Positions 18,206 to 29,010 of a stretch of 64,000 nt of DNA are shown in pieces (position 1 is the first letter of the stretch; every line of letters begins with the position of its first letter). The stretch comes from Paraglaciecola mesophila KMM 241 (lineage in GTDB: Bacteria; Pseudomonadota; Gammaproteobacteria; Enterobacterales; Alteromonadaceae): contig NZ_BAEP01000008.1 in the NCBI RefSeq assembly GCF_000315015.1, positions 1-64,000 of the forward strand, written 5' to 3'. The translations under genes and the position numbers were made by a program. The notes beneath the pieces were generated by a model. That model was not told where the DNA came from. It saw only the letters and a program-made list of their open reading frames with translations, and did no database searches.

Positions 18206-18961
18206 ATGTTTTATTTAGATAAAAAAGCGCTGCAGGATACGCCAAATAATAAACCTGCTGGTAAAGGATTTAATTGGACGGGTGAGTTTGCAAAACGCCA
18301 AAAACAAGCAAAGTATCCTGCACTTAAACATTACTACGCCCAAGGGGTAATAAGTGCAGATACCCCTATCGCAGAGGCACCTCTAGTCGCACTAGATTTT
18401 GAAACCACAGGTTTAAATCCCAAAACGGATAGCATTGTCAGTATTGGTTTGGTGGCAATGACAGTGAAGCGTATTCGTTGCCAAGAGGCGCAGCACTGGA
18501 TAATAAAACCGGATACTGAATTGAAAACCAAGTCGGTGGTGATCCACGGTATTACCCACTCTGATGTAGCGGATGCACCGTCATTCAACAGGGTTTTGGA
18601 TGAGCTATTGCAGCACTTGCAGGGCAAAGTAGTGGTGGCTCATCACAAAGATATTGAAGTTCGTTTTTTAAATTCAGCGCTAAAGCATTATATCGGCGAG
18701 GAAATTGTTTTCCCGTGTATCGATACAATGGCCTTGGAAGCGCGCTTTTCCCGCACCATAAAGCGTACATTTCTGCGCAGTTTATTGGGGCAGAAAACGC
18801 CGTCCATTCGGCTCACCGATTGTCGCTCTCGCTATCGTTTGCCTTATTATCGACAACATAATGCGTTAACCGATGCATTGGCATGTGCAGAATTGCTGCA
18901 GGCCCAGATAGCGTCACATTACCCGGATGATAACGCGCCAATCTCAGCTATCTGGAGTTAA
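18206..18961 (+). CDS. DnaQ-family 3'-5' exonuclease
   Basis: A 251-residue DEDDh exonuclease related to the epsilon subunit of DNA polymerase III. ExoI is LDFETTGLNP near 64-73 (Asp65, Glu67), the ExoII region lies in VVAHHKDIEVRFLN near 146, and ExoIII is HNALTDALA near 219 (His and Asp). It begins with a 60-residue N-terminal extension absent from DnaQ and lacks the C-terminal alpha-binding tail, so it is not the replicative proofreader. It has AAAGG seven bases ahead of ATG and follows the cNMP/CBS gene closely, which implies one transcript. Its 3' end overlaps the converging DUF3080 gene by 14 bases. Confidence 0.88.
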   Translation: MFYLDKKALQDTPNNKPAGKGFNWTGEFAKRQKQAKYPALKHYYAQGVISADTPIAEAPLVALDFETTGLNPKTDSIVSIGLVAMTVKRIRCQEAQHWIIKPDTELKTKSVVIHGITHSDVADAPSFNRVLDELLQHLQGKVVVAHHKDIEVRFLNSALKHYIGEEIVFPCIDTMALEARFSRTIKRTFLRSLLGQKTPSIRLTDCRSRYRLPYYRQHNALTDALACAELLQAQIASHYPDDNAPISAIWS

Positions 18962-19970
18962 GGCTCGTTGGTGACATGTTACATTGCTTGAATAATGTCT
19001 GCCAAAATTGCACATGCGATTTGATTGCTTGTTGATATGCGTTAAAACCCTTGTCACCTTGAACGTCGATAAACCGGCGAAATGGCAAGGCTAAATTCGG
19101 TTCTGCACTCAACTTTTGATAGAGCGGTGAAAGCGCATAATGCACGCGGTTCAGTTCACTGCCGATAGGTTGAATTTTCTCGATAAAAAACAAGGTAAAT
19201 ACGTTTTTCAGGTACTTAATTTTCTGACTGGGTTGGCCATCCTCGCACTGCTCATGCAGATCCTGCTTTTGTAACCATAGTGTGGTTCTATTTAATTCTT
19301 CTCTTATCACCGATTGGGTTCGCCATGTTTTGGTCGGTAAGTGCGATTTTGAGAGTTGGGATAAATAGCTTTCTAGTTCTTGGCTATTTGAGGCTGTGCG
19401 TAGTTGGCTATTTGCGTCTAGCAAATACGATAAAGCACTTTTTGTTGTATGTAGCTCAGTTGAGCTTGCTGAGTCAAAAAAATCACTGTTGTTACTAAAA
19501 GCATTAATGGTTTCATCACTGGTTTGAATTAAATTCGCCCATGCTAATGGTAATGCCGCGAGTTTATGTTCCAGCCAGTCATCGAGTAATGCGCTGTACT
19601 CTGGCATCAGCACCTTACAGCGTGACAACGACTCAACCACTTCACGCTCATAAAGGTAGCGTACTGAAGGTGGTTGTGTACGCCCTAACGGGGTGTTTCG
19701 CTGGGCTATCAACAAATTTAGGTCACATTTCTTTAATGCAAAGAATTGCTTTACGTCCAACTGGGGTGGGGTGATTACATTTACTAATAATCGTTTGCTT
19801 GGGTAAACCAGTGAGACAGATGTCGTGGTTGGCATGGGGGCATTAAACGGAGTGTCTAATACATTAGCTATGCGCTCTTGGTATTGGTTTATCGTATGAC
19901 TGATGTCGTTTCGCCCGCATCCTACCATAGCAATGATTAGGGCTAACGCTATAGTGAACCGCGTAAACAT
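18948..19970 (-). CDS. DUF3080 lipoprotein
   Basis: About 340 residues, a member of DUF3080, a family of unknown function found in marine gammaproteobacteria. From ATG 19970 the protein begins with a short hydrophobic signal and a lipobox-like MVGCG, so it is probably a lipoprotein; an ATG at 19997 would add nine residues. The body is largely helical with scattered charged residues and no motif that I recognise. It lies downstream of the pteridine reductase gene on the same strand, about 35 bases apart, and converges on the exonuclease gene. Confidence 0.78.
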   Translation of the reverse strand: MFTRFTIALALIIAMVGCGRNDISHTINQYQERIANVLDTPFNAPMPTTTSVSLVYPSKRLLVNVITPPQLDVKQFFALKKCDLNLLIAQRNTPLGRTQPPSVRYLYEREVVESLSRCKVLMPEYSALLDDWLEHKLAALPLAWANLIQTSDETINAFSNNSDFFDSASSTELHTTKSALSYLLDANSQLRTASNSQELESYLSQLSKSHLPTKTWRTQSVIREELNRTTLWLQKQDLHEQCEDGQPSQKIKYLKNVFTLFFIEKIQPIGSELNRVHYALSPLYQKLSAEPNLALPFRRFIDVQGDKGFNAYQQAIKSHVQFWQTLFKQCNMSPTSLNSR

Positions 19971-20005
19971 GAAATAAATAGCCTGACACCGACTCATCTT
20001 TTACA

Positions 20006-20749
20006 TCATACTTTATGGCTCGACACGACACTGCGCCCGCCATCTACAGCAATGATCTGCCCTGTCACATATTTGGCTTCACATAAATAATGGATAGCCT
20101 GAGCAATATCTTCAGGTGTGCCTAAGGTTTTAGCTGGGATTTGTTGTAACACCTGTTTTTTGTCAGCATCAGATAACGCTTGTTCGGGCCATAGAATTGC
20201 ACCAGGGGCGACACCATTAACGCGTATATCTGGCGCTAACTCAATGGCCAATGATTTGGTCATAGTCACCAGTGCTGACTTTGCCATACTATAAACAGTA
20301 TGCTGTTGAAGTGGCCTATCGGCATGAATATCAACCATATTAATAATGACTCCTTTATTAACGGTCAAATTCTCAGCTAGATGCTGTGCTAAAAACAGCG
20401 GCGCTTGTACATTACTGCCAAATAGATCATGCCAGTGGCTTTGCGTGATATCACCCATGGGAGTGGGGTAAAACGAAGACGCATTATTGACTAGCACGTC
20501 TAAGCGCCCAAATGCTCCAACCACTTGCTCTGCTAGTAAACCTAAGTCGTCGATTTCGCACAGGTTGGCTACCACCAAGCGCGCGGAATTTTCCCTTTGG
20601 CTGTTAAGACTGACTAGCAAGGTTTCGGCTTCGGATACAGAGTGATGGCAATGCAGCACAATGTTAAACCCTTTGTTATGTAAATAGGTGGCGGTAGATG
20701 CACCTATACGCTTGGCACTACCGGTAATAAAGGCAACTTTGGTTGACAT
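20006..20749 (-). CDS. Pteridine reductase-like short-chain dehydrogenase
   Basis: A 247-residue NADPH-dependent SDR. The TGSAKRIG motif near residues 9-16 has the TGxxxRxG form of pteridine reductases (PTR1/FolM) rather than the TGxxxGxG of most SDRs. NNASSFYPTP near 87-96, a catalytic YSMAK near 158-162 and a C-terminal DGG follow. It probably reduces dihydrofolate, dihydrobiopterin or dihydromonapterin. E. coli FolM is a functional comparison, but orthology cannot be settled by eye, so no symbol is given. It is followed by the DUF3080 gene on the same strand. Confidence 0.85.
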   Translation of the reverse strand: MSTKVAFITGSAKRIGASTATYLHNKGFNIVLHCHHSVSEAETLLVSLNSQRENSARLVVANLCEIDDLGLLAEQVVGAFGRLDVLVNNASSFYPTPMGDITQSHWHDLFGSNVQAPLFLAQHLAENLTVNKGVIINMVDIHADRPLQQHTVYSMAKSALVTMTKSLAIELAPDIRVNGVAPGAILWPEQALSDADKKQVLQQIPAKTLGTPEDIAQAIHYLCEAKYVTGQIIAVDGGRSVVSSHKV

Positions 20750-20876
20750 AATGCTCCATGGTGGCTTTGATTATTGGCGCTCAATTTCAGGTGTACTTTA
20801 CTCGTTAACACTCGTACTGCTGGATGTATTACACATGTAAAATACAGGAATGGCACCTGTTGATTTAGCTTAGCGG

Positions 20877-21524
20877 TTAATCTTGCGGCACTAAAGAGGG
20901 ATTATCTAGCTGTTGTACGATATTTTCAAACGTTTCACTTATTGAGGATATTAAAGTACGGTTGGCTAACCATATGGGAATATTGCCTCCGGGATTGGCT
21001 TGTCCCTGATACTCAATATAAGTGAAGCGATTGGCATGTGCACTGAGTGACCAGCGACCACTTACGCCTTTTATCCGCACGAAATTCTCTGATTCTGGAT
21101 ATTTCTCACTCGCATCGACAATATCGATATACACATTGCCTTGTTCAACATAGGTAATGGATTGAGTCACCATGTCCCTGTCTCTTATGGGCCAAGGCGC
21201 ATCGAATTTACTGTGAACTAAGCGAACGTTGTCATTTTCCTTGAGCAAGTGGACGGCTTGGTTATGGGCGATCCATTTCGGCGCTAGATGTGTTTGTTCT
21301 AACAATTCTATAAATGCTTCAGGGCTATTGTGAACATGTACTATACCGCGCACCTTTATGTGACGACTGTCAGTGTCTTGTTGGTAAATGGCCACATTGT
21401 TGTTCGTAGTGGCAAGCTCCCAATCTGGAATAGGCTGAGCTAGCAGGTCGTGAGCAAGACTGACTTCAGAAAAGCTCGCACTTACATATATTACCAATAG
21501 ATAGTGCCTGAAAGACGATTGCAT
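20877..21524 (-). CDS. START-domain lipid-binding-like exported protein
   Basis: A 215-residue protein with an N-terminal signal peptide (cleavage probably after VSLA near residue 24) and a START domain. [27 protein letters not shown] and the later [12 protein letters not shown] segment match bacterial START proteins from marine gammaproteobacteria. The fold binds a hydrophobic ligand in a closed cavity; the ligand is unknown. The gene is divergent from thrS, and the -35 element of the thrS promoter falls over its start codon, so expression of the two could interfere. Confidence 0.82.
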   Translation of the reverse strand: MQSSFRHYLLVIYVSASFSEVSLAHDLLAQPIPDWELATTNNNVAIYQQDTDSRHIKVRGIVHVHNSPEAFIELLEQTHLAPKWIAHNQAVHLLKENDNVRLVHSKFDAPWPIRDRDMVTQSITYVEQGNVYIDIVDASEKYPESENFVRIKGVSGRWSLSAHANRFTYIEYQGQANPGGNIPIWLANRTLISSISETFENIVQQLDNPSLVPQD

Positions 21525-21548
21525 AGTTTAAACAAATTTCGTTATAAT
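21519..21548 (+). promoter_or_regulatory. thrS promoter
   Basis: TTGCAT (21519-21524) and a perfect TATAAT (21543-21548) are separated by 18 bp. Transcription would begin near 21555, giving a leader of about 130 nt before the thrS start. Confidence 0.75.
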
Positions 21549-21552
21549 CCCA

Positions 21553-21631
21553 GTTCTGTTTTGATCGTAACAGAACAGCAGACAAAACACCTATTAGAGG
21601 TGTTTTTTTATTTTTCTCGCGATGTAATCGC
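21553..21631 (+). promoter_or_regulatory. Structured thrS leader with internal terminator-like hairpin
   Basis: Three inverted repeats lie between promoter and gene. GTTCTGTT (21553-21560) pairs with AACAGAAC (21569-21576). AAAACACCT (21584-21592) pairs with AGGTGTTTT (21598-21606) and runs into a T-rich tract, which looks like an intrinsic terminator. GCGAT (21619-21623) pairs with ATCGC (21627-21631). Such a terminator ahead of the coding region suggests attenuation or a controlled read-through; E. coli thrS is instead controlled by a tRNA-like operator. Confidence 0.55.
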
Positions 21632-21686
21632 AACACAGATTTTGCATGTGGCGCTTGGTAGGTGTCACCACTGCACAAGGATTATT

Positions 21687-23603
21687 ATGCCCATAATTAC
21701 ACTTCCCGACGGCAGTCAACGCCAATTCGATAACGCAGTTTCAGTACTAGACGTGGCAAATGATATTGGCCCTGGTTTAGCCAAAGCCACCATAGCTGGA
21801 AAAGTAGACGGCGTTCGCGTTGATGCGTGTGACCTGATAGAGCAAGACGCACAGTTGCAAATTATTACTGCAAAAGATGAAGATGGCTTAGAAATTATTC
21901 GCCATTCATGCGCGCATTTAATCGGTCATGCAATTAAACAATTATGGCCTGACGTAAAAATGGCGATTGGTCCTACGATTGACAACGGCTTTTACTATGA
22001 CATTGATATGGAGCATTCCCTTAACGACGAAGATCTAGTCAAGTTAGAAAAGCGCATGCTTGAATTGGCGAAAACCAATTACGATGTGGTTAAGAAAGTC
22101 GTTAGCTGGCAAGAAGCCAGAGACACATTTGAAGCACGCGGTGAAGAGTATAAACTGCAGATCCTAGACGAGAACATTCCAAAAGATGCAACGCCTGGTT
22201 TGTATCATCACGAAGAGTACGTGGACATGTGCCGCGGCCCACACGTACCCAACATGCGTTTTTGCCAGCACTTTAAATTAATGAAAGTGGCAGGTGCCTA
22301 TTGGCGCGGTGATAGTGACAATAAAATGTTGCAACGAATTTACGGCACCGCATGGGCAGATAAAAAACAACTGAAAGCTTACTTGAATCGTTTAGAAGAA
22401 GCTGAAAAGCGCGATCACCGCAAAATTGGCAAAGCGCTGGATTTATTCCATTGGCAAGAAGAAGCTCCTGGCATGGTGTTTTGGCACAACGATGGTTGGA
22501 GTATATACACAGAGCTTGAAAAATTCGTGCGCAGCAAATTACGTGAATACGAATACGATGAAGTCAAAGCCCCTTTGATGATGGACCGCTCTTTATGGGA
22601 AAAATCAGGTCACTGGGATAAGTACGCTGAAAATATGTTCACTACCACATCAGAAAAGCGTGAATATGCGGTCAAGCCAATGAATTGCCCAGGCCACGTA
22701 CAAATCTTCAACCAAGGCCTTAAATCATACCGTGATTTGCCGTTGCGTATGGCTGAATTCGGTTGTTGTCACCGTAATGAGCCATCAGGTGCGTTACATG
22801 GCTTGATGCGTGTACGTGGTTTTACCCAAGATGATGCACATATATTCTGTACCGATGACCAGATATTGGCAGAAGTAGGTGGATGTATTGACTCAGTTTA
22901 TGAAATCTACAAAATATTCGGTTTTGAGAATATCTCTGTAAAACTCTCTACTCGTCCTGAAAAACGAGTGGGCAGTGATGAAGTCTGGGACAAAGCAGAA
23001 AAAGAACTAGCAGAAGCACTCACGTCAAAGGGGATTGATTTCCAATATTTGCCTGGCGAGGGCGCATTCTATGGTCCTAAGATAGAATTCACATTGCACG
23101 ATTGCCTCGATAGAGCGTGGCAGTGTGGCACAGTCCAGTTGGATTTCTCAATGCCTGGTCGTTTAGGTTCAACTTATGTCGCTGAAGATGGCGAACGTAA
23201 AGTGCCAGTTATGATCCACCGTGCAATTTTAGGTTCACTTGAGCGTTTTATCGGTATTTTGATAGAAGAGTATTCAGGCTTCTTCCCACTTTGGTTAGCC
23301 CCTACTCAAGCAGTTGTGATGAATATTACTGATAATCAGAGTGAATATGCGCAAAAAGTAGTAAAAAAACTAAAAGAAATTGGAATTAGAGCCAAGTCAG
23401 ACTTGAGAAATGAGAAGATAGGCTTTAAAATCCGCGAGCACACGCTTAGGCGTGTCCCGTATTTGCTTGTAGTTGGTGATAAAGAAATTGAAGCTGGCGA
23501 AATAGCAGTACGTTCACGCAAAGGCGATGATCTTGGTAAGATGTCGGTCGATGCTTTCATTGAATTGGCTTGTGAACAGATCAAAAGCAAACAAATTCAG
23601 TAA
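21687..23603 (+). CDS. thrS: Threonyl-tRNA synthetase
   Basis: A class II synthetase that charges tRNA-Thr. The 638 residues comprise an N-terminal TGS domain ([10 protein letters not shown] onward), the editing domain with [10 protein letters not shown] (HxxxH) near 72, a catalytic core with [10 protein letters not shown] and the motif-2 region [15 protein letters not shown], and a C-terminal anticodon-binding domain. The start is ATG 21687, where the TGS domain begins, with AAGGA upstream; an open frame to 21504 is leader. It is the first gene of the thrS-infC-rpmI-rplT block. Confidence 0.97.
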   Translation: MPIITLPDGSQRQFDNAVSVLDVANDIGPGLAKATIAGKVDGVRVDACDLIEQDAQLQIITAKDEDGLEIIRHSCAHLIGHAIKQLWPDVKMAIGPTIDNGFYYDIDMEHSLNDEDLVKLEKRMLELAKTNYDVVKKVVSWQEARDTFEARGEEYKLQILDENIPKDATPGLYHHEEYVDMCRGPHVPNMRFCQHFKLMKVAGAYWRGDSDNKMLQRIYGTAWADKKQLKAYLNRLEEAEKRDHRKIGKALDLFHWQEEAPGMVFWHNDGWSIYTELEKFVRSKLREYEYDEVKAPLMMDRSLWEKSGHWDKYAENMFTTTSEKREYAVKPMNCPGHVQIFNQGLKSYRDLPLRMAEFGCCHRNEPSGALHGLMRVRGFTQDDAHIFCTDDQILAEVGGCIDSVYEIYKIFGFENISVKLSTRPEKRVGSDEVWDKAEKELAEALTSKGIDFQYLPGEGAFYGPKIEFTLHDCLDRAWQCGTVQLDFSMPGRLGSTYVAEDGERKVPVMIHRAILGSLERFIGILIEEYSGFFPLWLAPTQAVVMNITDNQSEYAQKVVKKLKEIGIRAKSDLRNEKIGFKIREHTLRRVPYLLVVGDKEIEAGEIAVRSRKGDDLGKMSVDAFIELACEQIKSKQIQ

Positions 23604-23623
23604 ATTTCGTGGAGGAATAACAT

Positions 23624-24166
23624 ATTAAAGGCGCTAACATTAAGGCTAAAGATTCGGGCAAAGCTCGTATTAACGAAGAAATTACAGTAAATGAAGTTCG
23701 TTTGGTTGGAAAGGATGGGGAGCAGATTGGCGTTGTATCAATCACTGAAGCTCTCGAGACGGCTGAGCAATCTAATTTAGATTTGGTTGAAATTAGCCCT
23801 AATGCAGAACCGCCTGTATGTAAGGTAATGGATTACGGAAAATTCATCTTCGAAAAGAGTAAAGCTCAGAAAGAGCAAAAGAAGAAACAAAAGCAAATTC
23901 AGGTCAAGGAGATTAAATTTCGCCCTGGCACTGATGAAGGCGATTACCAGGTAAAACTGCGCAACCTGCGTCGCTTTCTAGAAGGTGGTGATAAGGCTAA
24001 AGTAACGATCCGCTTCCGCGGCCGTGAAATGGCTCATCAAGATATCGGTATTGATCTACTTAATCGCGTTAAAGTTGATTTAGAAGACATTGCCAACTGC
24101 GAATCCTTCCCTAACCGGGTTGAAGGTCGTCAGATGATCATGGTGCTCGCCCCAATTAAGAAGTAA
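23624..24166 (+). CDS. infC: Translation initiation factor IF-3 (AUU start)
   Basis: A 180-residue IF-3, the same length as in E. coli. The real start is the rare ATT at 23624, eight bases after GGAGG (23611-23615); from it the protein begins KGANIKAKD and continues in frame through [13 protein letters not shown]. In E. coli the AUU start lets IF-3 repress its own synthesis, since IF-3 rejects non-standard starts; the conservation here implies the same autoregulation. Starting at a later TTG or ATG would delete the conserved N-terminal domain. It lies 20 bases after thrS. Confidence 0.96.
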   Translation: MKGANIKAKDSGKARINEEITVNEVRLVGKDGEQIGVVSITEALETAEQSNLDLVEISPNAEPPVCKVMDYGKFIFEKSKAQKEQKKKQKQIQVKEIKFRPGTDEGDYQVKLRNLRRFLEGGDKAKVTIRFRGREMAHQDIGIDLLNRVKVDLEDIANCESFPNRVEGRQMIMVLAPIKK

Positions 24167-24283
24167 TTAAGGTCTACAAGTAGTCAGGGAACTGCACCCT
24201 AGCTCACCTTATTACACACTATGTAACTACGACTTACTGTTTCTGCAAAGCAGTTTAGTCATTAACAATGCGGAGTTTTAGCA

Positions 24284-24481
24284 ATGCCTAAAATGAAAAC
24301 AAACCGTGGAGCAGCCAAGCGTTTTAGAAAAACCGCTTCAGGTCGTTTCAAAAGCAAGCAGTCTCACTTGCGTCATATTTTGACTAAAAAGAGCTCTAAG
24401 CGTAAACGTCACCTTCGTGGCAAGAAATTGGCCCATGTAGCTGACACAGCGTTGATTCAACGCATGTTACCTTACGTTTAA
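24284..24481 (+). CDS. rpmI: 50S ribosomal protein L35
   Basis: A 65-residue basic ribosomal protein beginning [13 protein letters not shown], typical of bL35. In E. coli this gene is the target of translational repression by L20, acting on the RNA between infC and rpmI. The corresponding 117-bp gap here contains a small CTGC/GCAG hairpin (24243-24253) just ahead of the ribosome site, but I cannot confirm the pseudoknot. Followed 15 bases later by rplT. Confidence 0.97.
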   Translation: MPKMKTNRGAAKRFRKTASGRFKSKQSHLRHILTKKSSKRKRHLRGKKLAHVADTALIQRMLPYV

Positions 24482-24496
24482 GAGAGGATTTAGAAT

Positions 24497-24853
24497 ATGG
24501 CAAGAGTAAAACGTGGTGTTGTCGCACGTGCCCGTCACAAAAAGGTACTAAAGCAAGCCAAAGGTTATTACGGAGCTCGTAGTCGAGTTTATCGCGTTGC
24601 TGTTCAAGCAGTAACAAAAGCTGGTCAATACGCTTACCGTGACCGTCGTCAAAAGAAACGTCAATTCCGTCAATTGTGGATTGCTCGTATCAATGCTGCG
24701 GCTCGTCAAAATGGTATGTCTTACAGCCGTTTCATTAACGGTCTTAAGAAGGCATCTGTTGAAATCGATCGTAAGATTTTGGCTGATATCGCAGTACATG
24801 ACAAAAACGCATTTAGCGCATTAGTAGATGCCGCTAAAGGTGCATTAGCTTAA
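24497..24853 (+). CDS. rplT: 50S ribosomal protein L20
   Basis: A 118-residue basic protein, [16 protein letters not shown] onward, full-length bL20, needed for 23S rRNA folding and large-subunit assembly. In gammaproteobacteria it also represses its own operon. It has GAGAGGA upstream and ends before a strong terminator. Confidence 0.97.
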   Translation: MARVKRGVVARARHKKVLKQAKGYYGARSRVYRVAVQAVTKAGQYAYRDRRQKKRQFRQLWIARINAAARQNGMSYSRFINGLKKASVEIDRKILADIAVHDKNAFSALVDAAKGALA

Positions 24854-24886
24854 TTAATTAACAATTAAGTTTAAGTTCTTTCGAAG

Positions 24887-24918
24887 AACGGCGAGCAGGA
24901 TGCTCGCCGTTTTTTTTT
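24887..24918 (+). terminator. Terminator after rplT
   Basis: An 11-bp stem AACGGCGAGCA/TGCTCGCCGTT (24887-24897 and 24901-24911) with a GGA loop, followed by a long T run. A smaller GTTCTT/AAGAAC hairpin (24875-24889) lies just ahead and shares its last bases. Confidence 0.93.
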
Positions 24919-25048
24919 GTTTGGAATTTAATCTCTGTTTAATCAAACTTACCTTTACGATCCTGCATGTAATAACTCTCCTTGTTTACAATAAATCAAT
25001 GAAAAAGCGTTTAATATCCGTACTTTCCGGTAATTGCATCTAGCCTGA

Positions 25049-26131
<1,083 letters not shown>

Positions 26132-26143
26132 GGGCGAGAAAGT

Positions 26144-28531
26144 ATGAAATTCAGTGAAAAGTGGCTAAGAGAATGGGTAAATCCTGATATCTCTACACAG
26201 CAGCTTGCAGATCAAATTACTATGGCTGGCCTTGAAGTAGACGGTGTTGAGCCTGTCGCCGGTGAGTTCAGTGGCGTAGTTGTGGGTGAGGTGGTTGAAT
26301 GTGGTCAACATCCAGATGCAGATAAATTGCAAGTAACCAAAATAAACGTAGGTGATGATGAATTAATCGATATCGTTTGCGGTGCCCCGAACTGTCGTCA
26401 AGGCTTAAAAGTGGCTGTGGCAAGAGTCGGCGCAGTGTTACCTGGTAACTTTAAAATTAAGAAAGCGAAATTGCGTGGTCAGCCTTCATTTGGCATGTTG
26501 TGTAGCTTTTCTGAACTCGGCATTTCCGATGATCATGATGGTATTGTTGAGTTACCAGCTGGCGCACCTATAGGTCAAGATATTCGCGAATACCTTGATT
26601 TGAATGATGTCACGATTGAAGTTGATTTAACGCCGAACCGTGCAGATTGCTTGGGTTTGCGCGGCCTAGCACGTGAAGTAGGCGTGTTGAATCAAAGCAA
26701 TGTGGATATGCCTGTTTATCCAGAAACGGCAGCGAGTATTGCTGATACTAGGGGGATTTCACTTGCGGCACCACAAGCGTGCCCACGTTATTTAGGCCGC
26801 GTTATTAAAGGGATTGATGTTAATTCTCCTTCACCTTTGTGGCTGCAAGAAAAGCTCCGTCGCAGTGGTGTGCGTAGTATTGACGCCGTGGTTGATGTAA
26901 CTAACTTTGTATTGTTAGAACTAGGCCACCCAATGCATGCATTCGATAACGATGTGCTTAGTGGCGATATTGTTGTGCGTATGGCTAAGCAAGATGAAGA
27001 GTTGGTCTTATTAGATGAAACCAAGGTTAAGTTAAAAGACAACACCTTGGTCATTGCGGATCAGGAAAAGGCGCTTGCTATGGCAGGCATCTTCGGTGGA
27101 CTCGATTCCGGTGTTACCTTAAATAGTAAAAATATATTTTTAGAAAGTGCGTTTTTCGCACCAGACGCAATCATGGGTAAAGCGCGCCAGTACGGGTTAC
27201 ATACTGACGCATCACATCGTTACGAGCGTGGTGTTGACCCTCAAATGCAAGGCCAAGCAATGGAGCGGGCAACCGCTTTACTGCTTGAAATAGTAGGTGG
27301 TGAAGCTGGCCCTATCGTAGAAGCAATTGACGAACAATACATCCCGCCAGTTAAAGATGTGGTGCTCCGCGCTGCCCGTCTGACACGTGTTTTGGGTATA
27401 GAAATCGAAGCAAGCGTAGTCGGTGATATTTTGATGCGCTTAGGGCTAGATGCCGATGAGTCAAACGGGCAATGGCAAGTGAAAGTGCCTGCTTACCGTT
27501 TTGATATCGCGATTGAGGAAGACTTGATTGAAGAAATCGCGCGGGTCTACGGTTATGACAATATTCCTAACGTGGCGCCACAAGCTGCGTTAAAAATGTC
27601 TGGTCGTAAAGAGCAGGCGATGGACGTGAATGAACTCAAACTAACGCTGACCAACCGCGACTACCAGGAAGCAATTACGTACTCGTTCGTTGATCCTAAG
27701 GTACAGAGTCTATTGTACCCGACGATTGACGCCATTGTACTACCGCATCCTATTTCCGCTGATATGTCAGCTATGCGCGTAAGTGCGTGGACTGGATTGT
27801 TGCAAGCTGTTTCTTACAATCAAAAACGTCAGCAAGCGCGGGTTCGCTTGTTTGAGTCAGGTTTACGTTTTATTCCTGATGCATCTGAAAAGATGGGCGT
27901 GCGTCAAGAAACAGTTTTCTCTGGTGTAATAGCAGGCAATTTACACGAGGCCAATTGGGATAGAGCAGATAAAGCGGTAGACTTTTTCGATGCTAAAGCA
28001 GATGTTGAAGCTCTACTCAGCCTTATTGCTCCTATTGACGTATTCCGTTTCGAGGCGACAGAGCATAGTGCTCTTCATCCAGGACAAAGCGCCGCTATTT
28101 ACCGCGGAGATACATTTATTGGCGTGATTGGTGCGGTACATCCTAAATTTGAGAAATTACTGGGTTTAAATGGCCGAGTTTTCGTATTTGAGCTGGAAAT
28201 TACCGCTTTTGGAGAGAAAAAGTTACCTGAAGCGAAAGAAATATCGAAATTTCCTGCAAATCGACGTGACATTGCAATCGTTGTAGACGATGATAAAGTT
28301 GTTGGTGAAATTTTAGATTGCATCCAAAAATTTGGCGCAAATCAACTAGTTGGCCTAAACTTGTTCGACATCTATCGAGGTAAAGGCATCGAGCCAGGGT
28401 TTAAGAGTTTGGCTATTTCATTGACTTTACAAGACATGGCAAGAACGCTTGAAGAAGCTGAAATTCAAGCCGTGGTCGATGGTATTCTGACTAAACTGTC
28501 AGAGCAATTTGGGGCTACATTGAGGGATTGA
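26144..28531 (+). CDS. pheT: Phenylalanyl-tRNA synthetase beta subunit
   Basis: A full-length 795-residue beta subunit. It has the N-terminal tRNA-binding (EMAP-like) domain around [19 protein letters not shown] (about 45-63), the B5 and B3/B4 domains that edit mischarged Tyr-tRNA, and the C-terminal anticodon-binding ferredoxin-like domain ([15 protein letters not shown] onward). Located between pheS and ihfA, the standard order; ihfA starts five bases after the stop. Confidence 0.97.
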   Translation: MKFSEKWLREWVNPDISTQQLADQITMAGLEVDGVEPVAGEFSGVVVGEVVECGQHPDADKLQVTKINVGDDELIDIVCGAPNCRQGLKVAVARVGAVLPGNFKIKKAKLRGQPSFGMLCSFSELGISDDHDGIVELPAGAPIGQDIREYLDLNDVTIEVDLTPNRADCLGLRGLAREVGVLNQSNVDMPVYPETAASIADTRGISLAAPQACPRYLGRVIKGIDVNSPSPLWLQEKLRRSGVRSIDAVVDVTNFVLLELGHPMHAFDNDVLSGDIVVRMAKQDEELVLLDETKVKLKDNTLVIADQEKALAMAGIFGGLDSGVTLNSKNIFLESAFFAPDAIMGKARQYGLHTDASHRYERGVDPQMQGQAMERATALLLEIVGGEAGPIVEAIDEQYIPPVKDVVLRAARLTRVLGIEIEASVVGDILMRLGLDADESNGQWQVKVPAYRFDIAIEEDLIEEIARVYGYDNIPNVAPQAALKMSGRKEQAMDVNELKLTLTNRDYQEAITYSFVDPKVQSLLYPTIDAIVLPHPISADMSAMRVSAWTGLLQAVSYNQKRQQARVRLFESGLRFIPDASEKMGVRQETVFSGVIAGNLHEANWDRADKAVDFFDAKADVEALLSLIAPIDVFRFEATEHSALHPGQSAAIYRGDTFIGVIGAVHPKFEKLLGLNGRVFVFELEITAFGEKKLPEAKEISKFPANRRDIAIVVDDDKVVGEILDCIQKFGANQLVGLNLFDIYRGKGIEPGFKSLAISLTLQDMARTLEEAEIQAVVDGILTKLSEQFGATLRD

Positions 28532-28536
28532 CGGAT

Positions 28537-28833
28537 ATGGCGTTAACCAAAGCCGAAATGGCGGAACATTTATTTGAAAAGTTGGGCATGAACAAGAGAG
28601 ATGCCAAAGATCTTGTTGAAGCATTTTTCGAAGAGGTCCGTGAGGCATTGGAATCAGGTGAGCAAGTTAAGCTATCTGGTTTTGGTAACTTTGATTTACG
28701 ACAAAAGAGTGAACGACCAGGGCGCAACCCCAAAACGGGTGAAGACATCCCTATTAAGGCGAGACGCGTAGTCACATTTCGACCTGGTCAAAAGCTCAAA
28801 AGCCGCGTAGAGAATACAAAACCGACTGAGTAA
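28537..28833 (+). CDS. ihfA: Integration host factor alpha subunit
   Basis: A 98-residue DNA-bending protein that pairs with IhfB (also in this window at 59.2 kb). [23 protein letters not shown] and the beta-arm [13 protein letters not shown] are diagnostic; the Pro at the arm tip intercalates into DNA. ATG 28537 is the family start; a TTG at 28528 would overlap pheT. A GGATAT-like weak ribosome site suggests coupling to pheT. Confidence 0.96.
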   Translation: MALTKAEMAEHLFEKLGMNKRDAKDLVEAFFEEVREALESGEQVKLSGFGNFDLRQKSERPGRNPKTGEDIPIKARRVVTFRPGQKLKSRVENTKPTE

Positions 28834-28848
28834 TACCGAGTCGGTTTT
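28818..28848 (+). terminator. Terminator overlapping the ihfA stop codon
   Basis: AAAACCGACT (28818-28827) pairs with AGTCGGTTTT (28839-28848); the TAA of ihfA lies in the loop. Confidence 0.7.
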
Positions 28849-28857
28849 AACAATTAG

Positions 28858-28891
28858 TCCGCTACCTAGCATGCTAGGCAGCGGATTTTTT
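28858..28891 (+). terminator. Second terminator after ihfA
   Basis: TCCGCT..AGCGGA outer stem with an inner CCTAGC/GCTAGG stem (28858-28885), followed by a T run. Together with the preceding hairpin it gives tandem termination. Confidence 0.85.
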
Positions 28892-28947
28892 ATACCTGAA
28901 ATTTATCGTTGTTGACAATTTAATTTTTAGAAAACTGCACCCATAAA

Positions 28948-28976
28948 AAAACCGCTTCAATTGAAGCGGTTTTGTT
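28948..28976. terminator. Bidirectional terminator for fadE
   Basis: A perfect 26-bp palindrome centred on CAATTG (28948-28973, arms AAAACCGCTTCAA and its complement), with A/T tracts on both sides, so it can end transcription of fadE from the right and read-through from the left. Confidence 0.85.
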
Positions 28977-29010
28977 TCATTAGAGCGCTATCATCCTAAA
29001 GCTATGATGA

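Noticed and set aside
21504-21686. N-terminal extension of ThrS
   Set aside because: It crosses the promoter and the hairpins, and the TGS domain begins at ATG 21687.
23702-24166. infC starting at TTG 23702
   Set aside because: This would remove the N-terminal residues conserved in IF-3; the AUU at 23624 with GGAGG fits much better.
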